DNA of 42,661 bases from CAZSSM01 sp964609385. Lineage in GTDB: Bacteria > Planctomycetota > Planctomycetia > Isosphaerales > Isosphaeraceae. The notes beneath the pieces were generated by a model. The model was not told the DNA's origin. It searched no databases and saw nothing but the letters and a program-made list of their open reading frames with translations. Shown here piece after piece: positions 7,952 through 17,636 of this stretch (the first letter of the stretch is position 1; each line of letters begins with the position of its first letter). Made by a program: the position numbers and the translations under genes. Location of the stretch: the NCBI GenBank assembly GCA_964609385.1, contig CAZSSM010000059.1, positions 1 through 42,661 on the forward strand. Direction: 5' to 3'.

Positions 7952-9586
7952 ATGAACCAGAGCGCGTCTCGGCGTCCGCCTCGTCCCGGTCCAAAGGAAT
8001 GTCCAATAGAGGGTTCGGAAGGATCACCGAGTCGCTGGGCTTGGGGCTATGGATCGACCCTCCTCCTCGCACTGGCCTTCGTCCTTCCGGGCTGTGAACG
8101 GTTCGGATTGGGCGAGTCGGAGGAGTCGGTCGAGCCGGAAGAGGTTGTCGTCCCGGTCCGGGTGGCTCATCCGTGGGTCGAGACGATCGAGCGGACGATC
8201 GCGGTGGTCGGCACGCTCAATGGGTTTGAGCGGGTGACCCTCTCGGCCGAACAGCCCGGTCGGGTCTCGGAGGTGCTCTGCGAGGCCGGCGATGTCATCT
8301 CGCCCGGCGCCGTCTTGGTCGCCCTGGACCCGATCGACGCCAAGCTGGCGGTGCGTCAAGCCGAGCGTCAATTGGAGGTCAGCTTGGCCCGGCTCGGCCT
8401 GAACCTGGACGGGTCGCGGTTCCCGCTCTCCTCGGAGACGAGAGCTGACGAACCGGACGTTGCGGGATCATCCGGCGATCTGGGCTCGGCTTCGGAAAGC
8501 CTAGCCGACGACTTGGCGATCCGTTTGGATCGACTGGATCTGGACACCTTACCCTCGATCGTTCAGGCGCGGGCCGATCGCGATCGGGCCAACCAGGCCT
8601 TGTCGCGCGAGCGGGCCTTGCAGGTCCGGGCCGCGGGTCGCTTGGAAGACTATCAGAACGCCCAGAACGATCAGCGGAGCGCCGTGGCTGGACTCGACCA
8701 GGCGATCCTGCAAGCCCGCAGCGACCTGGCCTCGGCGCGGGCCAGCCAGGCGGCCTTGGCGATCGCGAGGCGGAACCTGGCCCAGATGCAGATCATCGCG
8801 CCGATCCCTCGGATGATCCCACCGATCCCCGCATCGCGTATCGGCGCATCGGCGTCCACAATCGCCGGACCCGACACGACCCTCCGCGACGTGCGCTATG
8901 CCGTGGCCGCCCGCCAGGTGGCCGAGGGCCAATTCGTCGCGCGGGGCGACCCGGTCGTCGACCTGGTGATCACCGACCCGCTCCGACTCCGGAGTCGGGT
9001 CCCGGAACGGTACGTCGACCGGGTCCGAGTGGGCCAGATGGTGCAGATCCATGTGGCCGCCTACGAAGACCAACTCTTCAACGGACAGATCACGCGGATG
9101 ACCCCGCAGGTCGATCCGTTGAGCCGGACCTTCGAGGTCGAGGTGTTGGTGCCTAATCCCGACGGCCTCCTTCGACCCGGCGGGTTCGCCAAGGCCGAGA
9201 TCGTCCTCCAGCAGCGAGCCGAGACCCTAGTCGTGCCAACCGACGCCTTGGTCCGCGAAGCGGGGCTGTCCAAACTCTTCGTCATCGAGCGGGAGCGGAG
9301 CCGGGCCATCGCGGTGCGCATCGGCCAGGTCGGCCAGAACCCCAAGCGTGGCGGATGGATCGAGGTGGTAATCGACGATCCGGATGGGGGCGATCGGCTC
9401 ACAGCCGAGTCGCAGGTCGTGGTCACCGGTCAGACCCGACTGGCCAACCAGACCCGCGTCCAGGTGCTCGATGAATGGACGAACAACGGTCAGGCCCCTG
9501 ACCTCAACGACGCCTTCGAACGGTCGGTCGACCAAGCGACGGCACGCCGGGACGTCGACGGTTCCGAGGCGGAGACCGCGCAATGA
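7952..9586 (+). CDS. RND efflux periplasmic adaptor (membrane fusion protein), probable lipoprotein
   Basis: A 544-residue HlyD/MFP-family subunit. A positively charged N-terminus leads to a hydrophobic segment (35-47) and LPGCER with Cys48, a fair lipobox, so the protein is probably lipid-anchored. Next come a beta-barrel/lipoyl half (VSEVLCEAGDVISPGAVL, 105-122), a long coiled-coil hairpin (about 131-285) interrupted by an acidic Ser-rich loop near 155-190, the second lipoyl half (QVAEGQFVARGDPV), the barrel domain (MVQIHVAAYEDQLFNGQI) and a membrane-proximal domain to about 520. The stop overlaps the pump start (ATGA), so the two are translationally coupled. No outer-membrane TolC-type partner is present in the window. 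Confidence 0.9.
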   Translation: MNQSASRRPPRPGPKECPIEGSEGSPSRWAWGYGSTLLLALAFVLPGCERFGLGESEESVEPEEVVVPVRVAHPWVETIERTIAVVGTLNGFERVTLSAEQPGRVSEVLCEAGDVISPGAVLVALDPIDAKLAVRQAERQLEVSLARLGLNLDGSRFPLSSETRADEPDVAGSSGDLGSASESLADDLAIRLDRLDLDTLPSIVQARADRDRANQALSRERALQVRAAGRLEDYQNAQNDQRSAVAGLDQAILQARSDLASARASQAALAIARRNLAQMQIIAPIPRMIPPIPASRIGASASTIAGPDTTLRDVRYAVAARQVAEGQFVARGDPVVDLVITDPLRLRSRVPERYVDRVRVGQMVQIHVAAYEDQLFNGQITRMTPQVDPLSRTFEVEVLVPNPDGLLRPGGFAKAEIVLQQRAETLVVPTDALVREAGLSKLFVIERERSRAIAVRIGQVGQNPKRGGWIEVVIDDPDGGDRLTAESQVVVTGQTRLANQTRVQVLDEWTNNGQAPDLNDAFERSVDQATARRDVDGSEAETAQ

Positions 9587-12500
9587 TCAGCGATCTCTGT
9601 ATCCGACGTCCGGTCTTCACCTGGGTCCTGGTCCTGATCCCAGTCGTCCTGGGGATCGTCTCCTACGATCGGCTGGGCGTCGACCTCTACCCCGACGTCG
9701 ACTTCCCGGTCTGCTCGGTCTCGATTCGGCTGCCCGGGGCCAGCGCTGAGGAGATCGAGACCTCGGTGACCGAGCCGGTCGAGGACATCGTCAACACGAT
9801 CCCCGGGATCGACGAGATGACCTCGATCTCCAGCGAGGGCCTGAGCACGGTCGTCATCCAGTTCCAACTGGACAAAGACATCGACGTGGCCGCGCAGGAG
9901 GTGCGCGACAAGATCAATCTGATCGAGCCGACGCTGCCCGACGATCTGGAACCGCCGGTGGTCAACAAGTTCGAGAACACCGCCGTGCCGATCATGACGA
10001 TCGTCGTCTCGGGACGTCGGACGATGCGGGAGACGACCGAGATCGCTCGACGCCAGATCAAGGAGCGTCTCGAGACCGTCGAAGGGGTCGGAGCGGTCAA
10101 TCTGGTCGGCGGTCGGGTCCGCGCCATGAACATCCGGATCGACCCGGACCGGCTGGTCGCCTACAACCTGGCGATCACCGACGTCCAAGAGGCGTTGCGA
10201 CGGCAGAACCTGGAACGGCCCGGAGGTCGCGTCGATCAGACCGACCGCGAGTTGGTGATCCGGACCCTGGGCCGTCTGGACACCGTCGAGCAGTTCCGCG
10301 ATCTGATCGTGACCAACCGCAACGGCTATCCGGTCCGGATCCGCGACCTGGGGACCGCCGAAGACTCGTTCGTTGAGCCCCGCTCCCTGGCGCGTTTGGA
10401 CGGCGAGAACGCTGTCAGCCTGACCATCCAGCGCCAATCGGGCACCAACGCGGTGGAAGTGGCGTCACGGATCCGGGAGCGGCTCTCCGAGATCGAGGCC
10501 GCGTTGCCGCCCGACCTCCAGACCCAGATCATCCGCGACGAGTCCCGGTTCATCGAGAAGTCGATCGACGAGGTCCAGTTCCACCTGATTCTGGCGGCAA
10601 TCCTGGTGGCCGCGACGATCCTGCTGTTCATCCGCGATTGGCGGACGACCCTGATCGCCGGACTCTCGATCCCGACCTCGATCGTGCCCAGCTTCGCGTT
10701 CATGCTGGCCATGGGCTACACGCTGGACAATATCACGATGCTCGGCCTGATCCTGGCCGTCGGGATCGTCATCGACGACGCGGTGGTGGTCCACGAGACG
10801 ATCTTCCGCAAGATGGAGGAGGAGGGGCTATCGGCCTGGGAGGCCTCACATCAGGGCACGCGTGAGATCGCCCTGCCCGTGCTGGCCACCAGCCTCTCGC
10901 TGGTCGTCATCTTCGTGCCCCTGGCCTTTATGGGCGGGATCGTCGGTCGATTCTTCTCCAGCTTCGGCCTGACCGTCGCCTTCGCCATCCTCATGAGCCT
11001 GTTCGTCTCCTTCACCCTCACGCCGATGCTCTGCAGCCGGTTCCTCAAGCTGGATCCGAACCGATCCGGGACGGCGGAGAGCAAGTCGGGCCCGATCTAT
11101 CGAGGGATCGACGGGTTCTTCGGCGGCCTGCTCATCGCGAGCCTCCGATACAAAGCGATCGTCGTGCTCGTCACGATCCTGGTCGTCGCCAGCACCGTAC
11201 CGCTAGCGGTGATCATGGGCTTGGCCCTGATCCCGCGCGATGATCAAAGCGAGTACGAAGTGATCATCACCACACCCGAAGGATACACCCTGGCCCGGAC
11301 GCAGCGGGTCATCGAGGACCTCGAGGCGAGGCTCCGCGCCCTGCCGGGGACCCAGCACATCGTCTCGACCATCGGCCAGGCCAACAACGGGTTCGACAAT
11401 CTGGGGGACGGTGACGTCACGCTCGGGTCGCTCTATGTCCAAATGACCGACCTAGCCGAGCGTGATTACACCCAGTTCGCCATCCAGGACCAAGTCCGCG
11501 AGTTCCTGAAGGAGTACCCCGACCTGCGAACCAGCGTCAACGACGTCTCGCGGTTCCAGGGTGGTCGTCGCGGACAGCAGTTGCAGATCAACATCGTCGG
11601 TCCCGACCTGGCCACACTGGCCGAGTACGCCGAGACCATGAGGCGCCGGATGGAGCAGCTCCAAACCAGCGACGGCCAGCCCGCCCTGACTGACATCGAT
11701 ACCACGCTCTCGCTCCGCAAGCCGGAGATCCGCGTCCGGATCGATCGCGAAGCCGCCAGCGATCTGGGGATCCCGATCGCCACGATCGCCGATACGATGC
11801 GCGTGCTGGTCGGTGGCCTCCGCGTCAGCGACTTCAAACAGGATGGCGAGACCTACGATGTCTGGCTCCGCGCCGTCCCTTCGGGTCGTGATTCGGCGGC
11901 CGACCTCTACCGGATGACCCTGCCCTCGCCCACGGCCGGGCTGGTCCAACTCTCCAGCCTCGCCCAGTTGGATCCGGCGTTGGGCCCCTCCGAGATCAAT
12001 CACTACAACCGCCAGCGTGTCGTGACGATCCTGGCCAACCCCTTGGCGATGTCTTTGGGTGAGGCGACCGAACGCATGCGGCAGATCTTCGAGGACCTCG
12101 AACCCCAACCCGGCTATCGCCTGGTGCTCAGCGGTCAGGCCAAGACCCTCGACGAGACGATCTATTACTTCGTGATCGCCTTCGTGCTCTCCGTGACGTT
12201 CATGTATTTGATCTTAGCCGCCCAGTTCGAGAGCTGGGCGCAACCGGTGGCGATCCTGATGGCGCTACCGGTCACCATTCCGTTCGCCATGCTCTCGCTG
12301 ATTCTCTTCAATACATCCATGGATATCTACGCAATGTTTGGCCTATTCATGCTAGTCGGTATTGTCAAAAAGAACGGAATCCTCCAGATCGATGCGGCCA
12401 ACCAATTGCGGGCCCAAGGCCGTCCGTTCCGTGAGGCGATCCTCGAGGCGAACCGGACACGGCTCCGCCCGATCCTGATGACCACGGCCATGTTGGTCGC

Positions 12501-12738
12501 GGCAATGATCCCGATCGCCCTGGGCCAAGGCCCCGGTGCGGGGTCGCGAGCCAGCCTGGCGAAGGTGATCATCGGTGGCCAGTCGCTCTCGCTGATCCTG
12601 GCATTGGTCGTGACGCCGGTCACCTTCGAGATCCTCGAAGGGATCCGCGCCCGGTTCATCCCGCGTTCCTCGCGAGAACGATCCGGAGAACTCGACCAGG
12701 CGCCTGATATCGATGTCGAACCTTCCCGGTCCGATTGA
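9583..12738 (+). CDS. RND multidrug efflux pump (AcrB/HAE1-like)
   Basis: A proton-driven inner-membrane transporter of 1051 residues, close to the AcrB length, with twelve expected membrane segments. It starts with the typical MISDLCIRRPVFTWVLVLIP helix. The first large periplasmic loop carries the porter domain. TM4 holds GIVIDDAVVVHE with Asp398-Asp399, and TM10 holds GIVKKNGIL with Lys930-Asn931; these match the proton-relay Asp pair and Lys of AcrB. The C-terminal half repeats the fold (LAAQFESWAQPVAILMALPV). It exports drugs or lipophilic compounds with the adaptor encoded just upstream. The substrate cannot be read from sequence. A short AT-richer stretch near 12300-12375 covers a conserved TM segment. 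Confidence 0.95.
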   Translation: MISDLCIRRPVFTWVLVLIPVVLGIVSYDRLGVDLYPDVDFPVCSVSIRLPGASAEEIETSVTEPVEDIVNTIPGIDEMTSISSEGLSTVVIQFQLDKDIDVAAQEVRDKINLIEPTLPDDLEPPVVNKFENTAVPIMTIVVSGRRTMRETTEIARRQIKERLETVEGVGAVNLVGGRVRAMNIRIDPDRLVAYNLAITDVQEALRRQNLERPGGRVDQTDRELVIRTLGRLDTVEQFRDLIVTNRNGYPVRIRDLGTAEDSFVEPRSLARLDGENAVSLTIQRQSGTNAVEVASRIRERLSEIEAALPPDLQTQIIRDESRFIEKSIDEVQFHLILAAILVAATILLFIRDWRTTLIAGLSIPTSIVPSFAFMLAMGYTLDNITMLGLILAVGIVIDDAVVVHETIFRKMEEEGLSAWEASHQGTREIALPVLATSLSLVVIFVPLAFMGGIVGRFFSSFGLTVAFAILMSLFVSFTLTPMLCSRFLKLDPNRSGTAESKSGPIYRGIDGFFGGLLIASLRYKAIVVLVTILVVASTVPLAVIMGLALIPRDDQSEYEVIITTPEGYTLARTQRVIEDLEARLRALPGTQHIVSTIGQANNGFDNLGDGDVTLGSLYVQMTDLAERDYTQFAIQDQVREFLKEYPDLRTSVNDVSRFQGGRRGQQLQINIVGPDLATLAEYAETMRRRMEQLQTSDGQPALTDIDTTLSLRKPEIRVRIDREAASDLGIPIATIADTMRVLVGGLRVSDFKQDGETYDVWLRAVPSGRDSAADLYRMTLPSPTAGLVQLSSLAQLDPALGPSEINHYNRQRVVTILANPLAMSLGEATERMRQIFEDLEPQPGYRLVLSGQAKTLDETIYYFVIAFVLSVTFMYLILAAQFESWAQPVAILMALPVTIPFAMLSLILFNTSMDIYAMFGLFMLVGIVKKNGILQIDAANQLRAQGRPFREAILEANRTRLRPILMTTAMLVAAMIPIALGQGPGAGSRASLAKVIIGGQSLSLILALVVTPVTFEILEGIRARFIPRSSRERSGELDQAPDIDVEPSRSD

Positions 12739-12858
12739 TGACATCAGCAATCCAAAAACTTAAGACCACCCATCGTTGCCCCTGATCTACCCTGGCAGCA
12801 TCGCCATTGCAAAATGTCGATGAGTTGGCTGCTGACCACGATCCGGCCCGGTCGGCGA

Positions 12859-13605
12859 TCAGTAGGCGCCTTGCCGCTTGATGAGAATCCAGATCGTCTG
12901 CACGATGATCTTCAGGTCCATCGGCAAGGACCACATGGTGATGTACTGATGGTCCAGTTCGAGCATCTGCTCGCTGGAGAGGTCGCTGCGTCCGCTGACC
13001 TGCCAGAGTCCCGAGAGGCCGGGCATGACGGCGAGGCGGAGATCGTAGGCGTTGGGGTTGAGTTCGCGGAGTCGAACGCTGTCGCGGACCGGGTTGGGAC
13101 GGGGACCGACCAAGCTCATATGTCCCAGCAGAACATTGAACAACTGGGGCAGTTCGTCCAGGCTAGAGGTCCGCAGGAACCGACCGAGCTTGGTGACTCG
13201 CGGATCGTCCTCCATCTTAAACATAAACTGATCCATTGACTTCCGTTTCCGTTCGAGCTCGGCCAACCGCGCCTCGGCGTCGACGACCATCGTGCGGAAC
13301 TTCCAGATCCGGAACAGACGACCGCCCAGACCGGGCCGCTCCTGACGGAAGAAGATCGGTCCCGGCGAATCGAGGCGGATCAGGATCGCCACCAAGACCA
13401 TCACCGGACTAAAGAGCACCAAGGCCACGGCCGAACCAACTAGGTCGATCGTCCGCTTGGCCATGTATTGCCAACGCGCCTCATCCCAACGCAGATCATG
13501 GAGCGACCCGGAGGATGGCCAAGCCACCTCCACCGAACCGATCACCTGAGCGTGGGAGGGCGACAAGGATTTCAAGGGGCTCGTGAGCCGACCATCGATC
13601 GACAT
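12859..13605 (-). CDS. sugar-1-phosphate transferase (monotopic phosphoglycosyl transferase)
   Basis: 248 residues of the bacterial sugar transferase family that moves a sugar-1-phosphate onto undecaprenyl phosphate, the first step of exopolysaccharide or O-antigen synthesis. After about 45 non-conserved residues come KRTIDLVGS and one hydrophobic re-entrant helix (56-77, with Pro67). The catalytic part carries LDSPGPIFFRQERPG (78-92), FRIWKFRTM (98-106), LDELPQLFN with the Asp150-Glu151 dyad, MSLVGPRP (163-170) and GLSGLWQVSGRSDLS (196-210). It has the short single-helix form, without the five-helix N-terminus of WcaJ-type enzymes. It converges on the RND pump; no other polysaccharide genes adjoin it directly. 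Confidence 0.93.
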   Translation of the reverse strand: MSIDGRLTSPLKSLSPSHAQVIGSVEVAWPSSGSLHDLRWDEARWQYMAKRTIDLVGSAVALVLFSPVMVLVAILIRLDSPGPIFFRQERPGLGGRLFRIWKFRTMVVDAEARLAELERKRKSMDQFMFKMEDDPRVTKLGRFLRTSSLDELPQLFNVLLGHMSLVGPRPNPVRDSVRLRELNPNAYDLRLAVMPGLSGLWQVSGRSDLSSEQMLELDHQYITMWSLPMDLKIIVQTIWILIKRQGAY

Positions 13606-14245
13606 ACGCAGGGTCCATCACTCGAGGCCGCATGGAAGTCAAAGCGCCTGACCGGGGCAGGGCGTTGGCCAGGACTCTCCGCCTGTCGGATTCGACAACC
13701 CAACCCAGGGAATCTGGGCAAGCAGGCCAAAGCTTAACAAGCTCGCACGTGCGACAGAAGAGCCGATTCGGGCGAAGCTTGCCAAAATTGCCGATTTTGC
13801 CGACGAGCCTCCGTCGACCTGTTCAAGGGTCTCCGAGGCGATCCTACGATGTCGCAACACCAAGTCGTTGTGACAGTGGCACAAGCTAGGCTGCGATGAG
13901 AACAAAGCGGAGCGAGAGTCTACGGTGGGGGGAGGGTTGGAGCATCCTAGCACAGCGATCTGGCGATTCCTAACAAACTCCCCGGAAGGCGCCGATTCGT
14001 TGAGTTAGGTCAACATGGCCAACTAGCCAACCGAGTCGATGGGAATCCGATCGAGATCGCGCGAGATCCCAGCGTGATCTCCGCGGTTCTCAAACCGATC
14101 GCGATCCGCTACAGAACGTTGAGTCCGACCGGCATCGCACGGATGCGGCCACGCACGCCCGACAACGTGTGAGGTTCGGTATGCCGGGTGGTCTCTCCGT
14201 GTCTCTACCATCGACCGACATGTCATCGGGAGCCCCGAAACACCC
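13606..14245. other. gene-free stretch
   Basis: 640 bases between the divergently read sugar transferase and heparinase-like genes. Short frames occur on both strands, but none has a family motif or a ribosome site. A weak AAAAT/ATTTT inverted repeat lies near 13785. I see no tRNA, repeat array or clear promoter. Confidence 0.5.
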
Positions 14246-17200
14246 ATGATCGCACCCATGTCAATCGACACGGAGATTGCAAGCCCTCACCCTCCACACC
14301 GATTACCCAAGAATGGGCTCATGTTGGTGCTCGGCCTCGTCACTCTGGCGGCGATGGGGCTCGGACCCGACTCGGGAGTCGGTTCGGTCCACGCCCATAT
14401 GCGGGCCCAACCCCGACCGATCCCTCCGACGTCCGAACCGAACCCGAGGACGATCGCGAACGCAGGGCCGACCGCGCTATTCGCCCAGTTCCATCTGCCC
14501 ATCGAGCAACAAGTCCGCTTCTGGAACGATCCGGGCACACAGCGGCTGATCACGATGACCTTGCCCGAAGTCCTCGCGTTGGTACCCACCCAAGCGGGCC
14601 TCTTCCACTGCCGGTGCCCGGATTGTGGCGCCGAGGCCATTGAGGATCCGCTAGGCTGGTCACTCACTGATCCCGATCATCTGACTTGTCGAGTCTGCGG
14701 CTCGACGATCCCCAACGCGTCTGTCCCGATCAAGACCGCCGAGCAACGCGTGGAGGTCCGCCCCGGACTGTTCCAAACGTATCCATACTATGCGGTCCCG
14801 GCCGACCAACAGCAGACCCCCGATGAACGGCTCTACTTCGAGGCCAAGCGGCACGACGCGATCCGTCGATTCTTGGTCCGCGCCGCGCTGATGGCCGCAA
14901 TCCGACAGGGTCGGGTCGACGAACCCACCGAGGTCACCTTCGATGGCCCCGATGCGCCGGCCGTCGGATCCTGGGCCGAGTTGGCCGCGGCGATCCTGAT
15001 CCGGTTCGCTCAGGTCTATCCCCAATACGCGCTACGCGCCGATCCCCCGAACGGCCCCAAATCGTTCTGGCCGGCCGACCTTCGACCGCCCTACCAACGC
15101 GATGGGCTGACTGCCGCCTGGGACCGCGACGGCTATCGTGAGATCCCTTTGGAGTGTGTGATCGCCTATGACTTAATTCGCTTCGGTGACGCCTTAGAGT
15201 CGATCGCCAACCAGATGGATGTCTCGGAACCACGGATGCTAATCGAACGCGACTGGTTCCGGACCGCTGCCCACCGCGCTCAGGCACAACCAGAGCCTTA
15301 CAGTGAGCAAGCCTTACCGCTGTATCGCGGGTTGCTTGCCTTGGGACGCGTGATGGGCGATCAAACGCTCATCCAGGACGCGCTGGGACGGCTGACCGAA
15401 CTTCGGAGACGCGGGTTCTACTACGATGGTCTCTGGAAACACGGTCCATCCCACGTTCCGCGCTACGTCCTGGACCAACTCGAGAGCTGGATCAACCCCC
15501 TGGTCCAGGTCCGACCCACCTGGCCTTGGGGGACCCATCCCGATCCGGCGGTCGATCCCCAAGCGATCGACGACCCTACCGCCTTGCGGAGCCAGCGTCG
15601 GCTCGAACAGATCAGCGTGAACCGCGAAATCCCCGAAGCATTGGGGCGCCAGGCCCAAGGGTCGCGTTGGCTCGATCTGGATCCGATCCGCGACCTGGCC
15701 GCTGAGGCCAACGCGCTCTTGCTCCGCGATCACGCGCCGGTTCAGACCACGACGGCTTGGCCATCGGGTCGTCCCCCCAGGCCTCGACGTCGGGTGGGCT
15801 TGCTCGGCGCCTCCGGTGTGGCCCGACTGGGCGTCGGCTCCGGTCCTAATGCCTTGGATGCCGAGCTTCGCGGCCTCAGCAACCTCACCGCCCCGCAATA
15901 CAACCGCCTGGCGCTCCGATTGGCTGTCGAAGGGCGGATCCTGCTCGGCGATGAGGACGATCGGCCACGACGACCCGACGGCTGGGACCTGGCCACCGCC
16001 AGCCACAACACCGTCGTCGTCGACCAGACCAATCAGCGCGAGAGCCTCCCCTTGGCGCGTCGGGCCACGCCCGGCAGTGACGTCGACTTCTTCGTCGCCG
16101 AGCCCGACCTCCAGGTCGTGCAGATGCATGATCGCCATGCCTATCCCCAACGAACTCAACGTTATCGACGCACGGTCATTCTGGCCGCCTCGGGACCCGA
16201 CGTCCGGTTCGTCGTCGACGTCTTCGACGTAATCGGCGGCCAGATCCAAGATTACTTACTTCAGAGTCCCACCGGACTCCGTCACTCCTGGCATGTCGCC
16301 CATCGCCTTCAGGAGGGACCGACACGCCTCCTGCCGGCGTCGATCCGCGGCCTCGACCAGCACCGCGCCGAGGATGGCCGCTGGTTCGTCCAGTCCTATC
16401 GACGGTTTCACGCCATCCGAAGCGGCGTGCTCCTGCAACCGACCCAAGCCTTGTTGCTGCCCGATCCCCCCGACGACCCGTCGCAAAACGCCTCGGCCTC
16501 GCACCGCGACCATCTGGGGCTCAGGCTCCACATCATGGCTCCGACGCCGATCGAGGTCCTGCTGGCACGGACCCCGGCTCGCAACCCGATCGAGAGCTTC
16601 GAGGTGCCCCCGATCCCCACTCCCGAGCCGAACCCGAGCCCGGAGCAAACCGTTGCCGATGCGGAGTCATCGTCCAGCGATTCGGCAACAACCGACTCCA
16701 CTGAAACCGAGCCGGAGTCGCCCGAAGTCGCTCCGAACGATGATGCTCCGTCACCCGAAACGCGTTCTGAACCCGGGACAGACGTCGCCCCCGAAAATCG
16801 GGTCCAGACCTCGAAGCCGGGTTCGGCCTTGATCCTACGGCGTCGCGATGGGCGTCGGTCCGACGACCCCGACGAGTCGACCTCCCCACCGTTCGTGAGC
16901 GTCCTGGAGCCGCTGGGCTCGGCCTTCACGCCTTTGGTCGGGGTGGGTCGGATTGCGACCGAACCTCAGGCGATCGCGTTGCGCATCGACTCGTCGCAGG
17001 GTCGCGAGTATTTCGTGCTCAACCGCGAGCCGGGGCGTCCACTGTCGGCGCGGCTGGAAGGCGACCTTGAGATCCGGACCGACGGGTTGGTCGTCCGCCT
17101 CAGCTCGGACCGCCTGACCTTGATCGGCGGCAGCTTCGCCGAACAGACCGGTCGGCAGTCACGAACGGTGCGGATCACGCCGTTCACCGGCCGGATCGCC

Positions 17201-17557
17201 CGGAGTGCGGTCCAGTTGGCCCCGGACCTCCGCTATCGCGGCTGGTTCGAGACCGAAACGCCGATCCGGCTCGCCTCCGAAGTCCGCGATCGGCTGATCG
17301 GTCGAACGATGTTGATCCGGCATGGCGACGGCACGACCCACGGTTGGACCGTCGCTGGGTTCGCCCAGACCGAGCGTGGTCGGACCCGAATCTACGTCCA
17401 TGAATATCCGGGATGGACCCGAGACGCAGCGACCGGCGAGGCGCGCTACGACCATTTCCCGCACGGTCGGCATCCCGGTCCGCACGCCTTCACCATCGCC
17501 CAGTCGGCATCGGTCGGAACGGCCAATGGGACCGCCCCTCGACGGACGACCGACTGA
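14246..17557 (+). CDS. heparinase II/III family protein with zinc ribbon
   Basis: A large exported or membrane-anchored protein (1103 residues) with a hydrophobic segment at about 24-40. A treble-Cys zinc-ribbon-like module follows: C122, C124-x2-C127 and C148-x2-C151. The helical toroid domain spans about 170-560, and the beta-sandwich half begins near 570 with SHNTVVVDQTNQRE, a hallmark region of heparinase II/III polysaccharide lyases that cleave uronic-acid glycans by elimination. Residues about 788-880 form a Pro/Glu/Ser/Thr/Asp-rich, probably disordered insertion inside the sandwich region. Catalytic Tyr/His residues cannot be assigned by eye. The start has several possible ATGs (14246, 14258) and no strong ribosome site. 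Role in sulfated or acidic polysaccharide use is inferred. Confidence 0.75.
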   Translation: MIAPMSIDTEIASPHPPHRLPKNGLMLVLGLVTLAAMGLGPDSGVGSVHAHMRAQPRPIPPTSEPNPRTIANAGPTALFAQFHLPIEQQVRFWNDPGTQRLITMTLPEVLALVPTQAGLFHCRCPDCGAEAIEDPLGWSLTDPDHLTCRVCGSTIPNASVPIKTAEQRVEVRPGLFQTYPYYAVPADQQQTPDERLYFEAKRHDAIRRFLVRAALMAAIRQGRVDEPTEVTFDGPDAPAVGSWAELAAAILIRFAQVYPQYALRADPPNGPKSFWPADLRPPYQRDGLTAAWDRDGYREIPLECVIAYDLIRFGDALESIANQMDVSEPRMLIERDWFRTAAHRAQAQPEPYSEQALPLYRGLLALGRVMGDQTLIQDALGRLTELRRRGFYYDGLWKHGPSHVPRYVLDQLESWINPLVQVRPTWPWGTHPDPAVDPQAIDDPTALRSQRRLEQISVNREIPEALGRQAQGSRWLDLDPIRDLAAEANALLLRDHAPVQTTTAWPSGRPPRPRRRVGLLGASGVARLGVGSGPNALDAELRGLSNLTAPQYNRLALRLAVEGRILLGDEDDRPRRPDGWDLATASHNTVVVDQTNQRESLPLARRATPGSDVDFFVAEPDLQVVQMHDRHAYPQRTQRYRRTVILAASGPDVRFVVDVFDVIGGQIQDYLLQSPTGLRHSWHVAHRLQEGPTRLLPASIRGLDQHRAEDGRWFVQSYRRFHAIRSGVLLQPTQALLLPDPPDDPSQNASASHRDHLGLRLHIMAPTPIEVLLARTPARNPIESFEVPPIPTPEPNPSPEQTVADAESSSSDSATTDSTETEPESPEVAPNDDAPSPETRSEPGTDVAPENRVQTSKPGSALILRRRDGRRSDDPDESTSPPFVSVLEPLGSAFTPLVGVGRIATEPQAIALRIDSSQGREYFVLNREPGRPLSARLEGDLEIRTDGLVVRLSSDRLTLIGGSFAEQTGRQSRTVRITPFTGRIARSAVQLAPDLRYRGWFETETPIRLASEVRDRLIGRTMLIRHGDGTTHGWTVAGFAQTERGRTRIYVHEYPGWTRDAATGEARYDHFPHGRHPGPHAFTIAQSASVGTANGTAPRRTTD

Positions 17558-17636
17558 CCTCGAGGGAAACGGGGACGTTCCACAACACCGATGACGCGCC
17601 GAAGACCGACGGACCGTTCGCAATCCGTGGACGGGT

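Noticed and set aside
13870..13905. GTGGCAC as a possible sigma-54 -24 element
   Set aside because: The matching -12 element is not at the right spacing.
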